Origin: Pirellulales bacterium | GTDB lineage: Bacteria > Planctomycetota > Planctomycetia > Pirellulales > JAICIG01 | NCBI GenBank assembly: GCA_025927475.1 | Contig: JAICLL010000012.1 | Span: 1 to 64,000, forward strand | Reading direction: 5' to 3' | Length of the DNA: 64,000 nucleotides | Part shown: piece by piece, positions 1 to 9,100 of the stretch | How the letters are laid out: each line of letters starts with the position of its first letter | Position numbering within the stretch: the first letter of the stretch is position 1 | The notes under the pieces: model-generated | What the model was told of the DNA's origin: nothing | Databases searched by the model: none | What the model saw: only the letters and a program-made list of their open reading frames with translations | Made by a program: the position numbers and the translations under genes

Positions 1-159
1 CACTTGCTGCACGCCGCCCGGGCCGACCTGCTCAGGCGGCTGGGCTTGTTTGCCGACGCGGCGACGAGCTACCGGCGGGCGCTCGGGCTGGTCACCAACG
101 ACAGCGAGCGACGCTTTCTCGAACGCCGGCTGCGCGAGGTGGCAGCGGCGCAAAGATGA
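1..159 (+). CDS. C-terminal end of an ECF sigma factor (DUF6596-type), truncated by window edge
   Basis: Only the last 52 codons are in the window and the frame is open at base 1, so this is partial and absent from the ORF track. The peptide contains HAARADLLRRLG, then SYRRALGLVTND and ERRFLERRLRE. This matches the C-terminal TPR-like tail I know from the long ECF sigma factors with a DUF6596 domain (often paired with YCII-domain proteins). Those proteins direct RNA polymerase to stress or detoxification promoters; the DNA-binding regions would lie upstream of the window. The family call rests on this short tail, so confidence is moderate. Confidence 0.6.
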   Translation, partial: HLLHAARADLLRRLGLFADAATSYRRALGLVTNDSERRFLERRLREVAAAQR

Positions 160-772
160 GAAAGGCGAAGGTCTAACCAATCAGGGTTGTACGCCCCACC
201 GACGTGGCATTACTACCGTGTAGCGCAACCACGTCGGCTGAGTTGTCGAGTATGGTCGTCGATGGGATCAATGGCGGTGGGGTTTGCGCCACCCGCGGCA
301 TTTCTCTGTCAGCAATTTTTCTGTCATTCCATCGGCAGCGCGCTGCCGATCACCCCCCAGGCGGCGAAAGGCCGCCGACGCGTTCGATACCCGCCTGAAT
401 CTTCCGCCGTCGATCATCGGTTCTAAGCGGCAAAGATGGTGTCTTGGGTTTCTGTTTTCCTACTTCTCCATCCGTCATTGATCCACGATTCGCCAAGGAG
501 CAATAGCGAGATCGTCGAGATGACCAGCGTTGTCCCAAGAAGAGACGTCGCCAGAAGCATGCGGACCAGTCGCCATTTAACACCCGGCAACGGCTCGGTA
601 TTGAGCACAGACGCTCTATGGGGCATTCTCGAAAGATCCGCATCTCACGTAAGCGAGCTGACTGAATCGCTTGATTATTGAATCGCTGACGCACACCCAT
701 CAACGGCTGCAACTAGATAAGTCTTTGACTCATAACGAGTTATAATGCTCCATCGGGCGTGGTGGAATTTTC

Positions 773-800
773 TTGCAAAGGCGGTCGAAGTTGGTACAAT
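773..800 (+). promoter_or_regulatory. Candidate sigma70-type promoter of the cyclase leader
   Basis: TTGCAA (773-778) and TACAAT (795-800) are separated by 16 bases, which fits a housekeeping promoter. Initiation would be near 807, about 120 bases before the cyclase GTG. Planctomycete promoters are poorly conserved, so this is a sequence match only. Confidence 0.4.
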
Positions 801-843
801 CCAAACGTCGCCTTCAGGTGACATCGGCCCGCCAGGTACCTGC

Positions 844-868
844 CCCGCCTGCGCGGGCTGTTTTTTTT
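844..868 (+). terminator. Rho-independent-type terminator inside the cyclase leader
   Basis: CCCGC (844-848) pairs with GCGGG (853-857) around a CTGC loop, and a run of eight T (861-868) follows three bases later. The strand matches the downstream cyclase gene and no plus-strand gene lies just upstream. It could end a very short RNA or act as an attenuator for the cyclase. The stem is only 5 bp, so it may be weak. Confidence 0.5.
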
Positions 869-925
869 CGGCGGTTTTTTCGCTGCCCGCTATTTTTTTT
901 CGACGCCCTGAAGGCGATTGTAAGC

Positions 926-2704
926 GTGGCTGAACTGATTGCCCAAGGTCCGGAGCCACACCAACGCTGGCGGCGGTCGCTGCGCGCGGGCGAACGCTTC
1001 CTGTTGGGACGCGATGCCGGCGCCTATGCCACCCCCTGGGACAAACACGTCTCGCGCCGACATGCCGCGCTGCGCTGGAACGACGGGCAGTTGTTCGTCG
1101 AAAAACTGCCCGAGGCCAAGAACCCCATCTTTCTGGCCGGGCAACCGCGCGACGGTTTCACGCTGGCCGCCGGCGAGCACTTTGTCATCGGCGAGACGAC
1201 GTTTACCGTCACCAGCACCACCGTCAACTGGTCGCCCGACGTCCGCCAGCCTGTCGAAGAGCAGACCTTCAGCGTCGAGTCGCTGCACCGGGTGCGATTT
1301 CGCGATGCTGACCAGCGGATTGAGGTTCTCAGCCGTCTGCCAGAACTGATTGCCGGCGCCGTGAACGAAACCGAGTTGTTCGTGCGGCTGGTCAATATGC
1401 TGTTGGCGGGCGTGCCGCGGGCGAGCGCGGTGGCGCTGGTGGCGGTTGAAGAGCCCTCGAATGCGGCGGCCAAAGTGCGCGTCTTGCAATGGGACCGCCG
1501 GTTGGAGGCGGGTGAGCCGTTCCGGCCCAGCCAGCGGTTGATTCTCGAAGCGGTCCACCGCAACGAGAGCGTGCTGCACGTCTGGGAGGCCCAGCGTGAC
1601 ACCGAAGCGGCCCGTTTCACCGTCAGCGCCAACATCGACTGGGCGTTTTGCACGCCGGTGCCGGGGGAAGCCTGCCGCGGCTGGGGCGTGTATGTCGCCG
1701 GCCAATTTGCCGCGCGGCTGCCCGGCGCCGACGAACCCGACGACGTGCGCGAAGACTTAAAGTTCACCGAGTTGGTAGCGGCCACGCTGGCTTCCTTGCG
1801 GCAGACGCAGGCGCTGGAGCGCAAGCAATCAGCGCTGCTCAGTTTTTTCTCGCCACAGATCCTCGAGGCGATCACCCAGGAAGACGCCGAAGTCGTGCTA
1901 TCACCGCGAGAGACCGATGTCTCGGTGCTGTTTTGCGACCTGCGCGGTTTCTCGCGCGAGACCGAGCGGCACGCGGGCGATCTAATGGCGCTGCTTGACC
2001 GCGTGAGCCAAGCGCTGGGCGTGATGACGCACCATATTCTCGCGCAAGGAGGCGTGTTTGGCGATTTCCAGGGAGACGCGGCGATGGGCTTCTGGGGTTG
2101 GCCCATCGAACTGCCCGATGCGGTCGAGCGCATCTGCGCCGCGGCGCTGGCCATTCGCTCCGCGTTCGAGTCGGCCGCGCAGCAGCCTAACCACCCCTTG
2201 GCCGATTTTCGCATGGGCATTGGTCTGGCCACGGGCCGAGCGGTGGCGGGTCGCATCGGCACCGCCGACCAATCGAAAGTCACGGTATTCGGTCCGGTGG
2301 TCAACCGCGCCAGCCGGCTGGAAGGCATGACGCGCATTTTGCACACGCCCATCCTGCTCGACGACGTAACCGCCCGAGCGGTGCGCGACCATGTGCGGCC
2401 CGAGCTGGCCCGGTCGCGGCGGATCGTGGTGGTCAAACCGTATGGCTTCGAGACACCGGTCGAGGTGAGCGAACTGCTGCCGCCCGAGAGCGTCTATCCC
2501 GAGCTGACCGACGAGCACATTCACTTTTACGAAACCGCGCTGCAAGCTTTTGTGGCGGGCGACTGGGGCGAGGCGGTCGAACTGTTGCACAAGGTGCCCG
2601 CCAAGGACCGCGTGAAAGACTTTTTGATGATCTACATCGCCCAGTATAATCGCACACCGCCAACGGGCTGGGACGGCGTGATTACGCTCACGCAAAAAGG
2701 ATAG
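926..2704 (+). CDS. FHA domain-containing class III adenylate/guanylate cyclase
   Basis: About 592 aa from GTG 926, chosen because the FHA fold starts right after it and the track extension (from 773) runs back through the terminator hairpin; GAAGG lies about 11 nt upstream. FHA domain: residues ~18-90, with LLGRDAG and HVSRRHAAL. A middle region (~125-300) resembles a GAF sensor. The C-terminal class III catalytic domain (~328-510) has metal ligands Asp338 (FCDLRGF) and Asp384 (QGDAAM), and Asn460/Arg464 in VVNRASRLEG. Expected product is cAMP or cGMP under control of phosphothreonine binding or a GAF ligand. Odd: the substrate-selecting Lys position is Asp380 and the second is Thr453 (class IIIb-like). 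No membrane segment is evident, so it is probably cytoplasmic. Confidence 0.9.
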   Translation: MAELIAQGPEPHQRWRRSLRAGERFLLGRDAGAYATPWDKHVSRRHAALRWNDGQLFVEKLPEAKNPIFLAGQPRDGFTLAAGEHFVIGETTFTVTSTTVNWSPDVRQPVEEQTFSVESLHRVRFRDADQRIEVLSRLPELIAGAVNETELFVRLVNMLLAGVPRASAVALVAVEEPSNAAAKVRVLQWDRRLEAGEPFRPSQRLILEAVHRNESVLHVWEAQRDTEAARFTVSANIDWAFCTPVPGEACRGWGVYVAGQFAARLPGADEPDDVREDLKFTELVAATLASLRQTQALERKQSALLSFFSPQILEAITQEDAEVVLSPRETDVSVLFCDLRGFSRETERHAGDLMALLDRVSQALGVMTHHILAQGGVFGDFQGDAAMGFWGWPIELPDAVERICAAALAIRSAFESAAQQPNHPLADFRMGIGLATGRAVAGRIGTADQSKVTVFGPVVNRASRLEGMTRILHTPILLDDVTARAVRDHVRPELARSRRIVVVKPYGFETPVEVSELLPPESVYPELTDEHIHFYETALQAFVAGDWGEAVELLHKVPAKDRVKDFLMIYIAQYNRTPPTGWDGVITLTQKG

Positions 2705-2790
2705 GCCAGCTTTTTGGCGGCTTTGGCATGCCACGTGCATCACACTCGGCGGCTTAGAACCGCCCCCGTACTCAATCGGAGCATGACGCC

Positions 2791-3132
2791 ATGATTGAAC
2801 TCGATCGCCTGCGATACGATTTGGTTCACAGCGTACCCGCGGCCCGTGAAACAGGTAGTCAACCGCCGCAAGCAGGTTCCGCTCCGCCCTGGATGGCGAC
2901 GCTGGCCGGTACGCTGTTGGCCGGATATGGTCTGACGCGCTCGCGCGGTTTCGCGCAGCTTGGTTTGCTTTCGGCCAGCGCCGGCTTGCTTTTTTATGGC
3001 TGGAGCCGCAGCCAGCCAACGACGCAACTCGACGGCCCGCCGCTTGAACCGAGCGATGACCACCCGCTGGACGTTGCCGGCCACGGCTCGTTTCCCGCCA
3101 GCGATCCGCCTTCGCTGACTCCCCGGACATGA
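2791..3132 (+). CDS. Small membrane protein with a SFPASDPPS tail, coupled to glucan synthase
   Basis: 113 aa from ATG 2791. A Gly/Ala-rich hydrophobic part (~32-70, ATLAGTLLAGYGL and LGLLSASAGLLFYGW) looks like two short helices of the YgaP/DUF2892 kind. The C-terminus carries GHGSFPASDPPS, a short motif I know from the ends of many small bacterial stress-associated proteins, function unknown. The stop overlaps the start of the glucan synthase gene (ATGA at 3129), implying translational coupling. It may be a membrane accessory of the synthase. That is inference; I do not recognise a named family. Confidence 0.7.
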   Translation: MIELDRLRYDLVHSVPAARETGSQPPQAGSAPPWMATLAGTLLAGYGLTRSRGFAQLGLLSASAGLLFYGWSRSQPTTQLDGPPLEPSDDHPLDVAGHGSFPASDPPSLTPRT

Positions 3133-6100
3133 CGGTCTCGACGGAACGTGCTTCGGCCGCCGCGGCGGCGTCCGCGGCCGCCGATCGAATGCTTTCATTC
3201 CTGCGCGGCGACGATACCATCCGTGCCGAGATCTTCGGTGTGGAAGGATTGGAAAACCACGCTCGGAATTTGGCTGCCGCGGACCGCGTGGGCCGGGTGA
3301 GCGCTTATCCGCTGCATCAGCGTTTTCTGGAAAACGGCCGCGAGCTGGCTGAGACGCATCGACGGATCGTCGAGGCCACCACGCGCGAAGAAACGATCAC
3401 GACCGATGCCGAGTGGCTGCTCGACAACTACCACATTATCGAAGACGCGCTGCGCGAGATCCGTCAGGATCTGCCGCACGGCTATTACGCGCAACTGCCC
3501 AAGCTGATCGATGCCCCGATGCGCGGCTTGCCTCGGGTCTATGCCATTGGCATTCACCTGATCGCGCATACCGATAGTTGTTTGGATGAAACCAACGTCA
3601 CGCGCTTCGTCGAAGCCTATCAGCAGGTTTCGCCGCTGACGATTGGCGAGCTATGGGCCGTGCCCATCATGCTGCGGCTGGGGCTGCTGGAAAACCTGCG
3701 CAATCTTTCGCGCAAAATGCTGGCGGCCTGGAGCGAACGGACGCGGGCCGCGGCTTGGGCCGAGCGCTGGACCGCCGTGCGCGAAACCGCCGAGCCTACC
3801 GTAGCGTGGTTGGCCGAATTCATCGCGCAGGAACCGGCGTCGGGCTGGTCGGATGCCTTCGTGGTCAGGCTGATGGAGGCGCTGCGCGATCAGGGCGAAG
3901 AGGCCGTCCAGGCGGCCGAGTGGCTGGAAAAGGCCATCGACGAACGGGGAACGGCCTTCAGCGAAGTCCTGCGGCGCGAGCACCAGCGTCAGGCCGCCAG
4001 TCAGGTTTCGGTGGGCAACTGCGTGACCAGCCTGCGCGTGCTGTCGAGCATCGATTGGTCCATATTCTTCGATCGCACGAGCCTGGTCGAAGCGATTCTT
4101 TGCGGCGATCCCAGCGGAGTGTATGCTCTACAAGACTTTGCCACCAAAGATCGTTATCGCCGCACCGTCGAGCATCTCGCCCGCCGTTCGCATTGTAAGG
4201 AAGAGGCGGTTGCGCGGCGCGCGGTGGAGCTGGCCGAGGCGGCGCTGGCGGTGAGCGCGGCGCGGTCTTCATCGAATTCCGCTCCGCAAGAGAGCGTCGT
4301 CCCGCAGAGCGAATGCCAACCATTGGGCCAAGCCGGCCACAAGGGCCGGGGCTACCCGCCAGATCAAGGGCGTGGCGGATATCCGGCTGCGGCCCACGTC
4401 GGTTACTATCTGATCGGTCCGGGGAGATTCGAGTTCCGTAGCGAGCTGGGCTATCGGCCGACTCTCAGCGAGCAGTTTCACGAGGCGGTGCTGGCGCACC
4501 CTGAGTTGGTGTACTTCGGCTCGTTGATCGTGATCACCGCAGCTCTGCTTGCAGGCGCGCTTGCCGGTGGTCGCCTTCTGGGCGAGGGTTGGGCCGCCTT
4601 GCTGGTCATGGCTGCGGCAGCATTGCTGCCTGCCAGCGAGCTGGCCTTACGCCTCGTCCATCAGATGGTAACCTTGCTTGTTCCGCCGCGGGTGCTGCCA
4701 AAGCTCGATCTACGGCAAGGCATTCCGGAGCGATGTGCCGCTATTGTAGTGATGCCAAGCATGTTGGTCCGCGCCGACAGCGCCCAACTGCTGGCTGAGC
4801 GGCTGGAGGTTCATTATCTGTCGAATCCGGACCCGCATTTGTGGTTCGCTCTGCTCACCGATTTTGCCGATGCGCCCAACGAGCACCAGCCCGAAGACGC
4901 GGCCTATGTCGACGATGCGTTGAGGCGCATTGCCGCGCTGAACGAGCGCTATTGCCGGCACGGTCCGCCGAGGTTTTTCCTGTTCCACCGCCGCCGCAAG
5001 TTCAACCCCGTCCAGAATGGTTGGATGGCCTGGGAGCGAAAGCGCGGCAAGCTGATCGAGTTCAACCGTTTGCTGCGCGGCGCGCGCGACACCAGCTTCA
5101 CCGTGTCCAGCGGCGACCTGCGGCAGTTGCCGCGCATCCGCTATGTGATCACGCTCGACGCCGACACGCAATTGCCGCGCGAGGCCGCCCCGCGCCTGGT
5201 GGGCACGCTCGATCATCCGCTCAATCGGCCCCGCTTCGATGCCGCCGCCGGCCGCGTGGTCGAGGGTTATGGCGTGCTGCAACCGCGCATCAGTTTCGAT
5301 CTGGTGTCTGCTCATCGCACGCGTTTTTCGCGGGTCTGGTCGAAATCGGCGGGACTCGATCCCTATACCACCGCCAGCTCCGATGTTTATCAAGACCTGT
5401 TTGGTCGGGGCAGCTACATCGGCAAGGGCATCTACGACGTCGACGCCTTCGAAGCGGCGGTCGGAAACACGTTTCCGGAAAATCAGGTGCTGAGCCATGA
5501 TTTGATCGAAGGCAACTACGCGCGCTGCGGACTGGTGAGCGACATCGAACTGGTCGATGATTTTCCGGGTCGCTACCATGCTTACGCCCGCCGCGAGCAC
5601 CGCTGGGCGCGTGGCGACTGGCAGTTGCTGCCGCGGCTCTCGGCCGCTTTCGCGTCGAACGATCGCACATTTGCGAAGCAGAACACGACCTTGCCGCTGG
5701 TCGAACGCTGGAAGGTGCTCGACAATCTGCGCCGCAGCCTGGTGCCGCTTTCACTGGTGCTGCTGCTCGTGTTGGGCTGGACTGTGGGGCCGGGCAGTGC
5801 CTGGTTTTGGACGTTGGCGGCCTTGGCGGTGCCCGCGTTTCCGCTGATCCAGGTTTTGCTGCGCGCCGGTCGGCAGCCCGCCCGGCGCGAGCTTGCCATC
5901 ACCGCGGCCCAGGTTGCGTTGGAAATCATTTTTCTGGCCGAGCAAAGCTACCGCTTAGCCGATGCGATTGCGCGCACACTTTATCGGCTATACATAAGCG
6001 GTCGGAATCTCCTCGAATGGGAAACCGCCGCGTCGGCCGAACAGCGGTTGGGCGATCAGCAGGCCGCTTATTGGCGGAGTATGTGGCCCGCCCCAGCCTT

Positions 6101-9100
6101 GGCAGCCTCGCTGTGCGCCATCGTCTTGCTCGTTCAACCACGCGGCCTGTTGATCGCGGCGCCCTTGCTAATCGCCTGGGCGGCTTCACCCGCGGTGGCC
6201 TGGTGGATGAGCCAGCCGCCGCGCCGCCGCGAAGCACCGCTGAGCGCGCAGCAGCGTCAATATTTGCGACGAACCGCCCGCAAAACCTGGTTTTTCTTCG
6301 AGACGTTTGTCGGTCCTCAAGACCATTGGCTGCCGCCCGATAATTTTCAGGAAGATCCGAAAGGGCAGATTGCCCATCGAACCTCGCCGACGAACATCGG
6401 ACTTTATCTGCTTTCGACGCTCGCGGCGCACGATTTCGGATACCTGGGGCTGCGCGATTGCATCGAACGGCTGGAGCACACGTTCGACACGCTCGATCAA
6501 CTGCCCAAGTATCAAGGGCACCTCTTCAATTGGTATGACACGCAAACGCTGGCCGTGCTCGATCCACCGTATGTTTCGACCGTCGATAGCGGCAACCTGT
6601 TGGCCAGCCTTTGGACGCTTGCGGAAGGTCTGGGCGAAAAATTGGGCCGCCCGCTCGACGTGGGCGCCTGGGCCGAGGGTCTGGGCGACGCCCTGCATTT
6701 GGCGGAAGAAGCGTTTCGCACGCTTGCGCCACGGCCTCACCTGCCCGACGACCTGTTTGAGCGGTTTGCGGCCGCGTTTGCATCGGCCCGCGCGGTGTTA
6801 GCGGAAGCGCCTAGCGATGTCTCGGCCGCGGGCGCCTGGCTTTCGGGTTTTCTGGAACAGCTCGAGGCGCTCAATCGCCATGAGCAGTCGCTGGCCGCGG
6901 CGGTGCGCGAGACGCCCGAAGCGCTGGCTCGGTGGCTCGATCGTCTTCAGACGCAGGCCCGCTCGCTGGCCGGCGATTGCGCGCCGTGGGGCAGCCCGCC
7001 CGCTCAAGCTAATGAACAACGTGGGCAAATCAATAGCGGGGACACCATCGGTGGCGGTCATGCACCAACCCAAAGCGCAAGCGACGCAGACTCGCACGCA
7101 GCTTGGAAAACCCGCATCGACGCGCTGATCGAACGCATCGAGCGATTCGGCGAGCGGATGCGTTTCAAGTTCCTTTACAACGAGCCGCGACATTTGTTTT
7201 CGATTGGCTACAACCATGCGCTGGGCAGACTCGACAACGCGCACTACGATCTGCTGCCCAGCGAAGCGCGGCTGACGAGCTTTCTGGCCATCGCGCGCGG
7301 CGAAGTTCCGCGGAAACATTGGTTTCAGTTGGGGCGGCATCTATCTCGGGCAGGCGGCGGCACATTGCTCTCGTGGGGCGGCACCATGTTCGAGTACCTC
7401 ATGCCGAGGCTTTTCTTCCGCCGCTACCCAAACACGCTGCTTGATATGAGCTGTCGCGGGGCGGTCGCCCGGCAGATCGAGTATGGCCGGCAAAGCCGCG
7501 TGCCGTGGGGGGTCTCAGAGTCGGGCTTCAACGCGCTCGACGGCAATCTCGATTACCAATATCAGTCGTTTGGCGTGCCGGGGCTTGGTTTGAAGCGCGG
7601 GCTTTCGCACGACCTGGTGGTGGCGCCGTATGCCACCGCGCTGGCCTTGGCGATTGATGCGCCGGCCGCAATCCAGAATCTGCACGTCTTGGCCGCGGCG
7701 CGGGCCGAAGGGCCGTATGGCTTTTATGAAGCCGTCGACTACACGCGCGACCGGCTGATGGAAAGACACCGTTCAGCAATCGTCCGCTCCTACATGGCGC
7801 ACCACCAGGGAATGTTGCTCTTGGCGTTGTCGAACTGCCTCGACCACGGACGGATGACGCGCCGCTTTCACGCCCGACCGGAAGTGCGGGCCACGGAGCT
7901 ACTGTTGCAAGAGCGTGCCCCGGACGGCGCTCCCTACGTGGAAGCGCACGGCGACGAGGCCACGCCGCCGGCAGTGGTCCGCGACTTCGTGCCTCCCTTG
8001 ACGAGGAGAATCATGAGTCCCGACACGCCCCATCCGCTCACGTTGCTGCTTTCGAACGGTTCTTACCGCGTGCTCGTGACCAACGCCGGCTCGGGTTACA
8101 GCGCCTGGCGCGATCTCGACGTCACGCGCTGGCGCGAAGACCGCACGTGCGACGCCTGGGGACAGTTTTGCTACGTTCGCGATCTGCGAACCGGCGCGCT
8201 TTGGACATCGGGCCATCAGCCGCTCTGCCGGCCCGCCGACCGTTACGAAGTGCGGCTGAACATCGACAAAGCCGAGTTTTACCGTCGCGATGGAAACATC
8301 GAAACGCACCAGGAAATTACCGTTTCGCCGGAAAACGATGCGGAGATCCGCCGCCTCACGCTGACCAATCACGACTCGCGCAGCCACGACCTTGAGCTAA
8401 CCAGTTATGCCGAAATCGTGCTTTCGCCGCATCGCGCAGACCGCGCTCACCCCGCCTTCGGCAAGCTCTTTTTGGAAACGGAATATCTGGCCGGCACTCG
8501 CGCGCTCGTCTGCCGCAGACGACCGCGGGCCGCCGATCAATCGCCCCATTGGGCCGTGCATGTGTTGGCCGTCGACGGGCCGATGCTCGGCGAGGTGCAA
8601 TACGAGACCGATCGCTGCCGCTTTTTGGGACGCGGCAGAACGCCCGAACGACCGCAAGCCATCGAGCCGGGCGCCGTGTTGTCGGGCGCCACCGGTCCCG
8701 TGCTCGATCCGGTTTTCAGCTTGCGCTGCCGGGTGCGGCTGACGCCGGGCGCCTCGATGTGTATCGCGTTTACGACCGCGGTGGCCGTCTCGCGCGAGGA
8801 AGCGCTGAGCCTGGCCGATCAGTATCACGATTTTCACAGCGTCAACCGCGCGTTCGAATTGGCTTGGGCGCACAGCCAGGTGCAATTGCGACACCTGCAC
8901 CTTTCGTCGGAAGAAGTGCATCTATTCCAACGACTGGCGTCGCAAGTGGTGTATGCCGGCAGAACCCTGCGCGGCTCGCAAAAGGCTCTGCTGGCCAATT
9001 GTCAGGGGCAGCCGGGCCTGTGGCGGTTCGGCATTTCGGGCGACAAACCCATCGTCTTGGCGCATATCGGCCAAAGCGAGCAGCTTGCCTTGGCTCGCCA

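Larger units (their letters stand above)
160..925. other. 766-bp non-coding region before the cyclase gene
   Basis: No ORF here looks protein-like; the track ORFs in both strands are short, overlapping and of shadow composition. Visible signals are a 9-bp inverted repeat (CCGACGTGG at 199-207 with CCACGTCGG at 229-237), an isolated TATAAT at 741-746 with no properly spaced -35, a better promoter candidate at 773-800, a CAGGTACCTG palindrome at 833-842 and a terminator-like hairpin at 844-868. The last 120 bases look like a short structured leader in front of the cyclase gene. Confidence 0.5.

Noticed and set aside
350-712. Minus and plus ORFs in the first kilobase
   Set aside because: Several overlapping short frames with random-like composition and no ribosome sites.
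741-746. TATAAT with TTGACT at 725-730 as a promoter
   Set aside because: The spacing is 10 bases, far too short; only the -10 could be meaningful.
1024-2436. 470-aa minus-strand ORF over the cyclase gene
   Set aside because: Ser/Thr/Arg-rich shadow composition; the plus strand encodes FHA and cyclase motifs.
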